Shown here: piece by piece, positions 7,203 through 16,108 of the stretch
How the letters are laid out: every line of letters begins with the position of its first letter
Numbering within the stretch: the stretch's first letter is position 1
Notes under the pieces: generated by a model
Seen by the model: the letters and a program-made list of their open reading frames with translations, nothing else
Databases searched by the model: none
Told to the model about the DNA's origin: nothing
Translations under genes and position numbers: made by a program
Assembly (NCBI GenBank): GCA_964353335.1
Contig: CAYGVI010000002.1
Coordinates: 105,473 to 169,472, forward strand
Length of the DNA: 64,000 nucleotides
Direction: 5' to 3'
Source: JAWAAW01 sp964353335
GTDB taxonomy: Archaea; Nanobdellota; Nanobdellia; Woesearchaeales; ARS49

Positions 7203-7225
7203 AAACAAACACGGAGTGAAATAAT

Positions 7226-8089
7226 ATGAGTGATGAAACACTGAATGTCAAGGAACGCGATATCGTTGTTCCTGGTGAGATAGTGGCAGATGGAATGGGA
7301 TTCCTGCCAAGCAAAGGCCTGTATCGCGAGGGCGCAAAAATCCACGCGGGCAGGCTCGGAATGATAAGCATCGAAGGAAAGGTCATCAAGCTGATACCGC
7401 TCACAGGCGCGTATGTCCCAAAGCTGAATGACAAGATAATCGGAAAGATTATCGACGTGCTGATGACAGGGTGGCGCATTGAGACGCGAAGCCCTTACAG
7501 CGCAGTTCTGGGATTGAAGGATGCAACAGCAGAGTTCATCCCAAGGTCATCTGACCTGACGCAGTACTACGGCATTGGGGAGTATATCCTCTGCAAGGTC
7601 ATCAATGTCACGAGCCAGAAGCTCATTGACGTCACGATGAAGGCGCCTGGAGTGAAGAAGCTCAAGGACGGAAGGCTTGTTGAGGTAAACCCCTACAAGG
7701 TTCCGCGCGTCATCGGAAAGGAAGGCAGCATGGTCATGATGATAAAGAACGCAACAGGCTGCGACATCTCTGTAGGGCAGAACGGCTGGATATGGGTCCA
7801 GGCACCTTCGCCTGAGCAGGAAATGCAGGCAGTCAATGCAATCAAGAAAGTCGAGGAAGAGGCGCATTTGCCAGGCCTTACCGAAAGGATGAAGGCATAC
7901 CTCGAGCAGGCGACAGGAAAGCCTGTTGAAATACCTGTTGTGACAGCCAGCACTTCAGAGGAATTCCACGAGCCTCCGCAGGAGGAAAGAAGGGAATTCC
8001 GCGAGCGCAGGGATTTCAGCGGTCCAAGGCCGCACGCAAGGCACGGTCCGCCAAGGCGTTTTGGCGGCGCACCAAGGGGGCACGATTAA
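7226..8089 (+). CDS. Exosome RNA-binding subunit Rrp4
   Basis: 287 residues: N-terminal domain starting RDIVVPGEIVADG, an S1 domain (about 65-140) and a KH domain with the GKEGSMVMMIKN loop (about 150-215). It forms the RNA-entry cap on the Rrp41/Rrp42 ring. The last 50 residues are Arg/Pro/Gly-rich (RRDFSGPRPHARHG), longer than the family core and perhaps an extra RNA-binding tail. Start codon ATG at 7226, 23 bp after the SBDS stop, with a GGAG element before it. Confidence 0.9.
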   Translation: MSDETLNVKERDIVVPGEIVADGMGFLPSKGLYREGAKIHAGRLGMISIEGKVIKLIPLTGAYVPKLNDKIIGKIIDVLMTGWRIETRSPYSAVLGLKDATAEFIPRSSDLTQYYGIGEYILCKVINVTSQKLIDVTMKAPGVKKLKDGRLVEVNPYKVPRVIGKEGSMVMMIKNATGCDISVGQNGWIWVQAPSPEQEMQAVNAIKKVEEEAHLPGLTERMKAYLEQATGKPVEIPVVTASTSEEFHEPPQEERREFRERRDFSGPRPHARHGPPRRFGGAPRGHD

Positions 8090-8090
8090 A

Positions 8091-8831
8091 ATGGCAGCTA
8101 AAGCAGTAAAACAGGCATATCCCAAGCGCCACGACGGAAGGGACTGGGAAGAGCTTAGGCCGATGGCAGGAAAGGTCGGCATAATTCCGCGCGCTGATGG
8201 AAGCGCGATGTTCAGGATGGGGCACACTGTCGCGTATGCGGCTGTTTACGGCCCGCGAGAGCTTCACCCGAAGTTCAAGCAGGACCCTGAAACAGGAATA
8301 CTAAGGTGCCGCTACAACATGATGCCGTTCTCAGGGCACGGAGAAAGAGTTAGGCCCGGAGGCGGAAGGAGAAGCCAGGAAATCAGCATGCTTATTGCAA
8401 AGTCATTGCTTCCTGTGCTTGACCTGAAGGAATACCCGAACGCAGTTATCGATGTCTTTATCGAGCTGCCTGAGACAGACGCAGGGACAAGGTGCGCTGC
8501 GATATGCGCAGCTGCAATGGCTCTTGCTGACGCAGGCCTTATAATGAAAGACCTTGTTGTCGCACTCTCAATGGGGCACTATGAAGGAAAGATAATGGCT
8601 GACATTGACGGCTATGAGGACTGCGAGGTCGGCATCTCGGACATTCCGGTTGCTTACATCCCGTCCATGGACAAGTTCTCATTGCTTCAGCTTGACGGCG
8701 AAGTTCCGAAAGAGGACCTGAAAAAGGTCTTGGAAATCGCCAAGCAGAAGGCAATGGAGATTTACAAGGTCCAGCAGGAGGCTTTGAAGGCAAAGTTCGC
8801 TCCTGAAGAGCACAAGAAGGTGAGAGCATGA
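8091..8831 (+). CDS. Exosome catalytic subunit Rrp41
   Basis: About 246 residues of the RNase PH fold; the phosphorolytic, active subunit of the archaeal exosome ring. Marks include RHDGRDWEELRPM, the phosphate-site region GGGRRSQEISML, and the acidic catalytic motifs ELPETDAGTR and MADIDGYED. The start is set at the ATG at 8091, just after the Rrp4 stop, since homologues begin close to the RHDGR block; an in-frame ATG at 8061 would overlap Rrp4. It overlaps Rrp42 by 4 bp. Confidence 0.93.
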   Translation: MAAKAVKQAYPKRHDGRDWEELRPMAGKVGIIPRADGSAMFRMGHTVAYAAVYGPRELHPKFKQDPETGILRCRYNMMPFSGHGERVRPGGGRRSQEISMLIAKSLLPVLDLKEYPNAVIDVFIELPETDAGTRCAAICAAAMALADAGLIMKDLVVALSMGHYEGKIMADIDGYEDCEVGISDIPVAYIPSMDKFSLLQLDGEVPKEDLKKVLEIAKQKAMEIYKVQQEALKAKFAPEEHKKVRA

Positions 8832-9601
8832 TACTGAAAGAACATATTCTCAAATACCTGGCAAAATCGCTCAGGTATGACGGAAGAAAGATGGACGAAT
8901 ACAGGCAGATATCAATAGAATACGGCGTGTCCCACATGGCAGAAGGAAGCGCCAGGGTGAAGATAGGCGAGACAGAAGTCATCGCGGGCGTAAAGCTCGG
9001 CGTTGGCACGCCTTACCCTGACACTCCTGCCCAAGGCAACCTGATGATTAACGCAGAGCTGACACCTATGAGCAGCCCGCTGTTTGAGACAGGACCGCCA
9101 GGAGACCAGGCAACTGAGCTTGCGCGTGTCATTGACCGCGCAATCAGGGAAACAAAGGCAATTGACCTTACAAAGCTCTGCATCAAGGAGAAAGAGAAGG
9201 TCTGGAGCGTCATGATTGACGTTTGCACAATCAATGACGAAGGAAACCTGCTTGACGCGGCTGCTTTGGCTGCTGTCGCTGCTCTCAGGGACACGGTATT
9301 CCCTGAAATTAGCGATGAAGGCGAGGTTGACTACACCAAGAAGACTGAGAAAAAGCTTCCATTGCAGCAGTGCCCTGTCGAAGTCACTCTCATCAGGGTT
9401 GGCGGCAATATCCTTGTTGACCCATTGCCTGCCGAAGAGGAAGTGCTGGATGCTCGTTTGACTGTTGCATTCAACGACAAGGACATGGTCTGTGCAATGC
9501 AGAAAGGCGGAGAAATGCCCCTGTCTGCAGACGAGATTATCGCAATGATAGACATTGCGCAAGCCAAGGCAAAAGAGCTGCGCAAGAAGCTTCAAAGGTG
9601 A
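8828..9601 (+). CDS. Exosome non-catalytic subunit Rrp42
   Basis: 257 residues, RNase PH fold. It pairs with Rrp41 in the hexameric ring and lacks the full catalytic acid set. Typical segments: GRKMDEYRQISIEYG, GSARVKIGETEVIAGVKLGVG and LMINAELTPMSSPLFETGPP. It starts with the ATGA overlap on rrp41 and is followed at once by rpoK, the usual archaeal order. Confidence 0.93.
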   Translation: MILKEHILKYLAKSLRYDGRKMDEYRQISIEYGVSHMAEGSARVKIGETEVIAGVKLGVGTPYPDTPAQGNLMINAELTPMSSPLFETGPPGDQATELARVIDRAIRETKAIDLTKLCIKEKEKVWSVMIDVCTINDEGNLLDAAALAAVAALRDTVFPEISDEGEVDYTKKTEKKLPLQQCPVEVTLIRVGGNILVDPLPAEEEVLDARLTVAFNDKDMVCAMQKGGEMPLSADEIIAMIDIAQAKAKELRKKLQR

Positions 9602-9606
9602 TTCCA

Positions 9607-9861
9607 ATGGCAAAAGCAGAAGAACGCGAAAAGCACACAAAGTACGAAATCGCCAGGATGATTGGCTCGCGAGCTTTGCAGATTTCAATGGGCGCCCCTT
9701 TCCTTGTCACTCTTTCTGAGAAGGACCTGGAAAAGATAGGCTACAACCCTATTGAGATTGCCAAGCTCGAGCTTGAGAAGGACGTTTTGCCCATAACTGT
9801 GAAACGCCCATTGCCTGCCAAGCGCGCCCAAAAGGCGGCTGAAAAGGCAAAGATGGCATGA
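9607..9861 (+). CDS. rpoK: RNA polymerase subunit K (Rpb6/omega family)
   Basis: About 84 residues. The Rpb6/omega core is clear: TKYEIARMIGSRALQISMGAP followed by IGYNPIEIAKLELEKDVLPITVKRPLP (in shorter blocks). This subunit holds the largest polymerase subunit in place during assembly. The start is the ATG at 9607; the frame is open from a GTG at 9598 that overlaps the rrp42 stop. It overlaps the DUF357 gene downstream by 4 bp. Confidence 0.92.
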   Translation: MAKAEEREKHTKYEIARMIGSRALQISMGAPFLVTLSEKDLEKIGYNPIEIAKLELEKDVLPITVKRPLPAKRAQKAAEKAKMA

Positions 9862-10238
9862 GCTCGGAAATAACTCCTGAAAAGCTGAAAAAGTACTTTG
9901 ACGTCACTTCAAGGGCACTTGAGAAAGTCAAAATAGCCAAGGCGAAAACAATCGACTGGGAAGCCAAGGCAAAAGACTTTTTAGATATGTCAGAAATGCC
10001 GCGCATTTCTGAGCATGCTCAAAAACCACAAGCCAAGTGTTACTGCACGTATTGTCTTGCGCACGTGGTTTTTGACATGGCTCAAAGGTATTTTTCTGAC
10101 GCAAAGCACTTCGAACAGAAAGGCGACATTGTGACTGCCTTTGCAGCTTTGAATTATGCCCACGGATGGCTGGACGCTGGAGCTCGCTTGGGCTTCTTTG
10201 ACGTAGACCACGATGACACGCTGTTTACTGTGGATTGA
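9858..10238 (+). CDS. DUF357 family protein
   Basis: 126 residues, helical. The C-terminal half has the archaeal DUF357 pattern: RYFSDAKHFEQKGDIVTAF and ALNYAHGWLDAGARLGFFDV. A small Cys cluster (CYCTYC) lies mid-protein. The biochemical role of DUF357 is not known to me. It closes the exosome operon with an ATGA overlap on rpoK. Confidence 0.75.
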   Translation: MSSEITPEKLKKYFDVTSRALEKVKIAKAKTIDWEAKAKDFLDMSEMPRISEHAQKPQAKCYCTYCLAHVVFDMAQRYFSDAKHFEQKGDIVTAFAALNYAHGWLDAGARLGFFDVDHDDTLFTVD

Positions 10239-10279
10239 GGCGCTAATTATATAAAGAATTTCCTTGTTTTGTATAGATT

Positions 10280-10783
10280 ATGAAAACAATCAAATTAAGC
10301 CCCAATCAGATAGTTACCTTAAATGATTATCCTGTGCATAGTGCTAACGTTCTAAATGAGTATTTCAGTAAATGCAAGCTGGGCAAAGAAGTGCCTTTTG
10401 TTCCGGTAATAATGAAAGAAATTGTGCTGAACTATTTTGATGCCAAATTGCGCAAGAGATTTGAAGAATTTGAGGACGAGAATCCTGCAGCGCAGTATTT
10501 CATGTTAGACGGCAGCCACAGAACAACTGCATTAACACTCGCCGGCTGCAGTATTCAAGTAATAATCTACGAAAAGACTGAAGATATTACTGAAGCAAGA
10601 AAATTAGTGGCAACAGGCCAGATTCTTGAGAGCGGCACACTTGACCATACATTGGAAGAAAACTGCAAGATATTGAACAAGCACTTTAATGAAAAACCGT
10701 ATTTTATGACTGTTGAGCAAAAAACAAAGAAAATGGTTGAAGAACGGGTTTTACCCCCAAATATGGCTGAGTCTTATAGATAA
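10280..10783 (+). CDS. ParB-like nuclease-fold protein
   Basis: 167 residues. The centre has the ParB/sulfiredoxin-fold signature FMLDGSHRTTALTLAG (the usual DG-HR-A loop) with an upstream beta region around FVPVIMKE. There is no HTH, so it is not a partition ParB; stand-alone members of this fold may act as nucleotide-dependent enzymes or nucleases. A TATA box (TATATAAAG, about 10246-10254) lies about 30 bp before the ATG. The gene is A/T-richer than the exosome operon before it, which may reflect transfer. Confidence 0.6.
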   Translation: MKTIKLSPNQIVTLNDYPVHSANVLNEYFSKCKLGKEVPFVPVIMKEIVLNYFDAKLRKRFEEFEDENPAAQYFMLDGSHRTTALTLAGCSIQVIIYEKTEDITEARKLVATGQILESGTLDHTLEENCKILNKHFNEKPYFMTVEQKTKKMVEERVLPPNMAESYR

Positions 10784-10792
10784 CCATCTTCA

Positions 10793-11623
10793 TCAAGTGT
10801 TTTTGCTTACAATAAAATCGTAATTCTGCTCAATAGTTTGCTGCAATAAATCCGGTCTCTGGATTAAGAAATTGTGCCCGTATTTTGGAATCACAACCAG
10901 TCTGGAATTTTTCATTCTTTTCTGCATTTCGCTGTTCATTTCCTGGGTCATTAAAGCGTCGGTTTCACCGCGCAAAATAAGAATTGGAACGTTTAAAGAG
11001 TTTAACTTCTGCCGCACATCGTATGAGTTAGTCGCATTAAAATTTCCTTCCAATGCCTGGGGGACAGTGCAATCCAGGCCTGCGGATAATATTTCATTCT
11101 CACTTAATTGCGGGTTTTTATCAAACTGGTATGTTCCTTTTGATTTAAACAGCGCATACGAATTTTTGATTATGTCAGGTATTATGCTGGCTAATGGGAT
11201 CGTCTTGTTTGCTTTAATTGGGTCAAGGTCTGAAGTGTCAACCAAAATAAGCCCTGCAATTTTTTCAGGATATTGGACAGCGTACTGCAAAGCTATCATT
11301 CCGCCCATGGAATGCCCGATTAATACCGGCTTATCAATCTTTGAATACTGCAGAACTTTAGCAAGCGTATCAGTGAATCTCTCCATGGAATATTTGCCGT
11401 CATGATAACTGTCAGATTTCCCATGGCCTGGCAAATCATACACAAGGACAGGATGGCCGAGCGAATTGAGATGCTTCAAACATGCATCTGCAGTCGTATG
11501 GTTCTGCGCGTTCCCATGAATGAAAACAAATGGCAGGAAGCCTTCTTTTCCTGCTATTTTCTGGCACCATATTTTAGACCCGTCTTCTAATTTCAGATAA
11601 GAATCCTGATCTTGATCTGCCAT
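10793..11623 (-). CDS. Alpha/beta hydrolase
   Basis: About 276 residues, complete alpha/beta hydrolase fold. An oxyanion HGN motif (FVFIHGNAQNH), nucleophile elbow GHSMGG, an acid in RGETDAL and a late His in KYGHNF give the Ser-Asp-His set. Substrate unknown; closest in feel to the general lipase/esterase group. The start is the ATG at 11623, with TATTAA-like promoter sequence upstream; the frame extends to 11788 but that part is hydrophobic non-conserved sequence overlapping the divergent promoter. Confidence 0.75.
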   Translation of the reverse strand: MADQDQDSYLKLEDGSKIWCQKIAGKEGFLPFVFIHGNAQNHTTADACLKHLNSLGHPVLVYDLPGHGKSDSYHDGKYSMERFTDTLAKVLQYSKIDKPVLIGHSMGGMIALQYAVQYPEKIAGLILVDTSDLDPIKANKTIPLASIIPDIIKNSYALFKSKGTYQFDKNPQLSENEILSAGLDCTVPQALEGNFNATNSYDVRQKLNSLNVPILILRGETDALMTQEMNSEMQKRMKNSRLVVIPKYGHNFLIQRPDLLQQTIEQNYDFIVSKNT

Positions 11624-11704
11624 CTGATTCAGTAAGAAAACGCGGCTTATTAATCTGCTGATAAGCCGAAACTTTAAAAGCAGCAATATTGTTAAGATTA
11701 CAGC

Positions 11705-12343
11705 ATGATCAAAAGAAAAAACATAATGATACCTGGCAGCACTGCGCAGTATAATGCAGGCGGGCTCCACATCAGGGCGCATTCTCACTCAGACAGTTCA
11801 GTTGAAATATCCGGCAATGGCATCTTTATCGGCGGAAACAGGTTTGATTATGAAATAGACCAGGATTATGACGTCAAGCCAGGAGACAGGGTTGTTCTTT
11901 ATTCCCTGAACGAATCACTTGACTTGCGCCTGCAGGAAGGCAGCAAGGTGAAGGTTAAAGGCGACACCCGCAGGGCGCCGTCATACTCGAACAACACTTT
12001 GTTTATCGACGACCTTAAAGGCCAGCTCTGGCTTCCGCAAGGAATCTCTGATTTGGAACTCGCAGTCAAGACCATGAACGGCTTTGTAAAAGGCGATGTT
12101 GCGCACAAAGGGACAATTGAGGCAATGAACGGTGATATTGAGCTGAAATTGCATGCGCCATTGGCAATTGACGCATTTGCAATAAAAGGCAATGCCAACA
12201 TTCAAGGAATGGAACCCAAAGGCGGCGGCAAGTATGCGCCAATAGGTGAACCTGCTCTTGGCGGATTAAGGGTGTCAACAATGAACGGCAATATCAAAAT
12301 CACTTACCAAAGAACAGTGCTGCTACCTGCTCCACAACCTTAA
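11705..12343 (+). CDS. DUF4097-like beta-repeat protein
   Basis: 212 residues, beta-rich. The second half holds repeated short strands of the type VKTMNGFVKGDV, IEAMNGDIELKL and VSTMNGNIKITY, typical of DUF4097/adhesin-like beta-helix proteins. No signal peptide is seen. A TATA-like CTTTAAAAG about 30 bp upstream supports a leaderless start at 11705. Role unknown. Confidence 0.5.
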   Translation: MIKRKNIMIPGSTAQYNAGGLHIRAHSHSDSSVEISGNGIFIGGNRFDYEIDQDYDVKPGDRVVLYSLNESLDLRLQEGSKVKVKGDTRRAPSYSNNTLFIDDLKGQLWLPQGISDLELAVKTMNGFVKGDVAHKGTIEAMNGDIELKLHAPLAIDAFAIKGNANIQGMEPKGGGKYAPIGEPALGGLRVSTMNGNIKITYQRTVLLPAPQP

Positions 12344-12370
12344 TATAATTGATTTCTGAAGCGGTTGATA

Positions 12371-12637
12371 ATGGTTGACAAAACAAGAAATACCTGGGGC
12401 GCGAAATTAAAGCGTACTGCTACCTGCGTTCTTCCTGTCGCAAAGAACAGGAAAGGAAAATGCATTAACTGCGGTGCGTGCTGCAAGCTTCCTAATGTCT
12501 GCCCGTTCCTGAAATTCAAGCCAAATGGGGAATCATACTGTTCTATCCACCCATTTAGGCCTTTGAACTGCAGAATATATCCAAGGACAGAGGAAGAGCA
12601 AATCACAAAGGACACCTGCGGCTTCAGGTTTGAGTGA
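12371..12637 (+). CDS. YkgJ-type cysteine cluster protein
   Basis: 88 residues. It has the YkgJ metal-cluster pattern: CINCGACCKLPNVCPFL, then SYCSIHPFRPLNCRIYP and a final Cys (TCGFRF). Members bind iron-sulfur or zinc and some modify other proteins, but substrates are mostly unknown. The start at ATG 12371 is 26 bp from a TATA-like TTAATATAA. Next gene in line is a cysteine-repeat surface protein, so a role in handling Cys-rich proteins is possible but unproven. Confidence 0.7.
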   Translation: MVDKTRNTWGAKLKRTATCVLPVAKNRKGKCINCGACCKLPNVCPFLKFKPNGESYCSIHPFRPLNCRIYPRTEEEQITKDTCGFRFE

Positions 12638-12710
12638 TACCCTACCCGCGAGTAGCAACCAAACCTTTTATACTCTCCTCTCTGAAACAGCTATAAAAGG
12701 AGGTGCTTTT

Positions 12711-13304
12711 ATGGCACAAGATTCGCGAACTGTTATGTTTTCACCAAGACAACCCACATTCGGGACAAATATTCTGCTTTTGCTGATTGTTATCGGCTTG
12801 GCAGTGATGATATTGCTCATGCTGTTCTGGTTCCCATACCATTGGGGCGGAAAGGTAATTGGCGCTGACGGAAAGGTTATGACAGGAGGCGGTGGAATAG
12901 TAGTAAATGCCGCCTGCTGTGACGGCGGGGGAAGATGCCCCACGTGCCCAGACTGCCCGGGAACAAACACCTGCGAGACTAACTGCAGGACAAGGTATGC
13001 GAACAGCCCAACTGCTTTGAAGACATGCATTGATGTTGAGTGCAATGATGGAGACCCGTGCGAGCGAAGCTGCTGGAAGCGCTATGCCAACCAGCCGACT
13101 GCTTATAATTCATGCATAAGGCAGGAATGCACAACAGGAGGCACTCCCACGCAGCCGCAGACACCAACAACACCAACAGGAACTCCAGCGTATCCCCAGA
13201 CACCCACCTGCGAAGATAGCTGCAGGGAGAAATATGCTAACCAGCCGACTGTCATGGAGCGGTGCATAACACAATGCAGACCGTCATCAGCATTATTGGC
13301 CTGA
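12711..13304 (+). CDS. Cysteine-repeat surface protein with N-terminal anchor
   Basis: About 197 residues. One transmembrane segment (about 20-45), a glycine-rich strip (GGGGIVVNAACCDGG), then three repeats of a module C-x3-C-x3-YA-xQPT-x6-C-x3-C. A Thr/Pro linker separates repeats two and three. The cysteines probably form disulfides outside the cell. The start is ATG 12711 because a full ribosome-binding site (AAAGGAGGTG) lies just upstream; a TATA box sits near 12664-12672. Paralogue of the next gene. Confidence 0.65.
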   Translation: MAQDSRTVMFSPRQPTFGTNILLLLIVIGLAVMILLMLFWFPYHWGGKVIGADGKVMTGGGGIVVNAACCDGGGRCPTCPDCPGTNTCETNCRTRYANSPTALKTCIDVECNDGDPCERSCWKRYANQPTAYNSCIRQECTTGGTPTQPQTPTTPTGTPAYPQTPTCEDSCREKYANQPTVMERCITQCRPSSALLA

Positions 13305-13310
13305 GCAAAA

Positions 13311-14537
13311 ATGGCACTGGATTACACTGAATTTCACGCAGGAAGGCAGCCTTCGGTATTGCCAAAGCCTCTGCTTGTCCTGATTTTGCTTGAAATAATA
13401 GTGTTAATCCTGATATTTTTGTTGTTGCCGCGCATTTATGGAGGCACTCTCACAATAGGCGACGGTGTAATGACTGGCTCAGGCGGCGGAATAACTGTCT
13501 CTGCAAGCTGCGGAGAAAGATGCAGGGAATGCCCGGATTGCGAAACTTGCCCTGACTGCCCTAAACAGCAGAACTGCACGTGCGAGGAATACTGCAGGCA
13601 GGCATTTGGAAAGGACAAGACAAAATACGACCTTTGCGTAAAAGAGCGCTGCGCGCCTGAAACCTGCGAAGACACCTGCAGGACAAGATACAGTTCAAAC
13701 AAGGACGCTTACGCATTGTGCTTAAGGCTTGACTGCAACCCAGGAGACCCCTGCGAAACAACCTGCTGGAAGAAATCACAGGGAAGCCCGACAGTTTACC
13801 AGGCATGCGTGCAAAGGGAATGCAATACTTGCGAGGAAAACTGCAAGACAAAATACAGCTCAAACAAGGACGCTTACGCATTGTGCCTCAGGCTTGACTG
13901 CAACCCAGGAGACCCCTGCGAAACAACCTGCTGGAAGAAATCACAGGGAAGCCCGACAGTTTACCAGGCATGCGTGCAAAGGGAATGCCGCGAACAGACC
14001 TGCGAAGACACCTGCAGGACAAAATACAGCAATAACAAGGAGGCTCTTGCGATTTGCCTTGATGTTGACTGCGGAAAGCCAACAGACTGCGAAAGGGAAT
14101 GCTGGCAGAGCGCTGATGGAAGCGCGACAACATATGCTTATTGCGTCCAAAAGATGTGCGAGAGGCAGCCGACCACCCCTGTGACAACATACACCCCTGA
14201 CACTGCACGGACAGGAACAACAACCTGCAGGGAAAATGACAAGGGAAGGGATGCACAAAACAAGGGAACAGTGACGCTTACCACCTCTTACACAGACGGT
14301 ACGCAGAGTTCAAACACTTACACTGACTCCTGTGCAAACACAAGGGAAGTGCTTGAGTATTACTGCCAGAGCGGCAATCTTGCTTCTGAAAACATTGCCT
14401 GCCCGTATGGCTGTGATGACGGCGAGTGCGGAGTGCCTACAACTGCCCCTGCGCCATCCACATTCACCCCAATTATAGTAAAACCGCAGCTGACAGTCTC
14501 ACCGACAGTTCTGAAGACTCTCACATTGCAGAAATAA
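13311..14537 (+). CDS. Large cysteine-repeat surface protein
   Basis: 408 residues. N-terminal transmembrane segment (about 18-42), then the same Gly-rich strip as its neighbour (TGSGGGITVSASCGERC), a CxxCPDC cluster and about eight cysteine modules. Two modules are near-identical copies at DNA level (13665-14000). A C-terminal region (about 285-375) has a different Cys pattern (CRENDKGRD, then YCQSGN and CPYGCDDGECG), followed by a short tail. Likely anchored by its N-terminus with the repeats outside. Starts 6 bp after the preceding stop, so co-transcribed. Confidence 0.65.
   Translation: MALDYTEFHAGRQPSVLPKPLLVLILLEIIVLILIFLLLPRIYGGTLTIGDGVMTGSGGGITVSASCGERCRECPDCETCPDCPKQQNCTCEEYCRQAFGKDKTKYDLCVKERCAPETCEDTCRTRYSSNKDAYALCLRLDCNPGDPCETTCWKKSQGSPTVYQACVQRECNTCEENCKTKYSSNKDAYALCLRLDCNPGDPCETTCWKKSQGSPTVYQACVQRECREQTCEDTCRTKYSNNKEALAICLDVDCGKPTDCERECWQSADGSATTYAYCVQKMCERQPTTPVTTYTPDTARTGTTTCRENDKGRDAQNKGTVTLTTSYTDGTQSSNTYTDSCANTREVLEYYCQSGNLASENIACPYGCDDGECGVPTTAPAPSTFTPIIVKPQLTVSPTVLKTLTLQK
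13665..14000 (+). repeat. Recent in-frame tandem duplication
   Basis: Two copies, 13665-13829 (165 bp) and 13830-14000 (171 bp), code for the modules from TC/NTC EE-NC to VQREC. Over about 140 bp they differ at only a few bases, including long exact runs across the CLRLDCNPGDPC and SQGSPTVYQAC codons. Such identity points to a recent unit duplication; a third, more diverged copy starts at 14001. Confidence 0.85.
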
Positions 14538-14568
14538 ATTTATATACTCTTAACAGCAATTGACTCTC

Positions 14569-15114
14569 ATGCGAGACATACTGAAAAAGGACATTCTTGA
14601 GGTGATTGAGCAGGTTTTGGCAAGTTTGCAGGCTGAGGACCACCACGCTTTGAGCGAGCTGAGCAACCACGTCATCCACGACGCGAGCATATTCCAGGAT
14701 GATGACTCTGTTTCATTTGCAGTTGTCATTTACGCGCTGAGCAAGATTGTGCAGCGCTGCTGTGACGAGAAAATACCTGTCCCCCAGGTTGCCTCGCTTT
14801 TGCAGGAAGCAAAGGACGCTCTTGAGCTTGGCAAGGAGGATGTTTACAGGACTGTTGTCAAGCGCATTTTTGAGGAAGTGAAAAAGCTTGATGAAAAGAT
14901 AAGCCTCTACATTACAGAGGTGATTAACCAGGCGAGAATCAAGAAGGCAAGCAAGATGTCAGAGCACGGCATCTCCCTGGCGAGGACTGCTGAACTGCTC
15001 GGAATATCACAGTGGGAATTGCAGGATTATTTTGGAAAGACGCAAATCCCTGAGCACGAGCTCGGAGTGCCTGTGAAGCACCGCCTGAAGCTCGCGAGGA
15101 GCTGGTTCCAATGA
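14569..15114 (+). CDS. HTH protein, antitoxin-like
   Basis: About 181 residues, all helical. The C-terminus carries a short HTH (ISLARTAELLGISQWELQDY) like those of antitoxins paired with PIN toxins (VapB/UPF0175 type). It is longer than normal antitoxins, with an extra 120-residue helical N-terminal part. The start ATG 14569 is 26 bp from TTTATATAC; an in-frame TTG lies just before. The gene overlaps the PIN-like gene downstream as ATGA, the standard toxin-antitoxin arrangement. Confidence 0.6.
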   Translation: MRDILKKDILEVIEQVLASLQAEDHHALSELSNHVIHDASIFQDDDSVSFAVVIYALSKIVQRCCDEKIPVPQVASLLQEAKDALELGKEDVYRTVVKRIFEEVKKLDEKISLYITEVINQARIKKASKMSEHGISLARTAELLGISQWELQDYFGKTQIPEHELGVPVKHRLKLARSWFQ

Positions 15115-15800
15115 CAGAAATACTCCTTGATGCAGGGCCTGTAATCTCGCTAACCACAAACAACCTCCTCTGGCTGGTTGAGGCTTTGCAGAAAAAAACA
15201 AGCACAAAATTCTATGTGGTTTCAAGCGTTAAAAGGGAGCTTGTTGACCGCCCATTGGCGACAAAGAAGTTCAAGTTTGAGGCTTTGCAGGTCCAGCGCC
15301 TGATAGAACAGGGCGATTTGAAAGTCATTGACAAGCCTGAGCTGAAAAGCAGGGCATTGCAGTTCCTTGACATGGCAAACACGGTTTTCTGGGCGCAAAA
15401 GTCGCCGATAAGTATTGTCCAGCTCGGCGAAATGGAAACCCTTGCCGCTGCTTCAGGGCTGGGAATAAACAGGGTTGTGATGGACGAGCGTATCACAAGG
15501 TCATTGCTTGAGACCCCTGAGCAGCTTCAGGAGCTGATGTCGCACAGGCTCCGCACAAAGCTTCACGTGGACACAGGGCGCCTTGAACAGTTCAGGAACA
15601 TAACCCGCCATGTGGAAATAATCCGCTCTGCAGAGCTTGTGACGATTGCATACGAAAAGGGATTGCTGGACAACTATGTAGTCAAGGTTCCAAACGCAAG
15701 GAAAGAGCTCCTTGACTCTGTTCTTTGGGGAGTCAAGCTGAACGGCTGCGCTATTTCAGAGGATGAGATTAACGAGCTTGTTGGAATGGAGTTGAAATGA
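15111..15800 (+). CDS. PIN-like nuclease domain protein
   Basis: 229 residues. The first strand reads EILLDAGPVISLT and an acid-bearing region reads LGEMETLAAASGLG then VMDERITRSL, like the three or four acids of PIN-domain RNases. After residue about 140 comes an extra helical region not found in short VapC toxins. Paired with the HTH gene before it, it may be the toxin half of a large toxin-antitoxin pair or a sensor protein. It also overlaps the membrane gene after it (ATGA). Confidence 0.6.
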   Translation: MTEILLDAGPVISLTTNNLLWLVEALQKKTSTKFYVVSSVKRELVDRPLATKKFKFEALQVQRLIEQGDLKVIDKPELKSRALQFLDMANTVFWAQKSPISIVQLGEMETLAAASGLGINRVVMDERITRSLLETPEQLQELMSHRLRTKLHVDTGRLEQFRNITRHVEIIRSAELVTIAYEKGLLDNYVVKVPNARKELLDSVLWGVKLNGCAISEDEINELVGMELK

Positions 15801-16108
15801 AATACAAGAAGAAAAGCCAAAAAGTAACTGATTTTTGCATTGGTTTTTTTGCGATGATGGTTGTTGCGGGAATAGTAAAAAACGGCCTGCTTTTGTTGAT
15901 GATGAATATGCAGCAGGTGCCCATGAAAATCATTTTTATCGGCGTCGCGCTGGTGTTTTTGTATGCCCTGAGCATCGCGTATTTCTTTGAGAAAAGAAGA
16001 TACATTGCATACGGCATCATCACCCAGATGATTATCAACATAATATTCACAGGGCTGACTGCGTATATGATGATGAGAAACAATGGCATTGAGGTGTTTG
16101 CACAATGA
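15797..16108 (+). CDS. Small membrane protein, three helices
   Basis: 103 residues with three predicted transmembrane helices (about 12-35, 42-62 and 72-95) and a basic N-terminus (MKYKKKSQK). No family recognised. It overlaps both neighbours by 4 bp, so translation is coupled with the HTH/PIN-like pair. Confidence 0.6.
   Translation: MKYKKKSQKVTDFCIGFFAMMVVAGIVKNGLLLLMMNMQQVPMKIIFIGVALVFLYALSIAYFFEKRRYIAYGIITQMIINIIFTGLTAYMMMRNNGIEVFAQ

Noticed and set aside
13665..14000. CRISPR-like array
   Set aside because: The repeat units are long, in frame and code for the cysteine modules; there are no spacers.
13729..14184. Alternative-frame ORF of 151 residues on the plus strand
   Set aside because: It follows the duplicated repeat in another frame and has the composition of a shadow; the cysteine frame is the conserved one.
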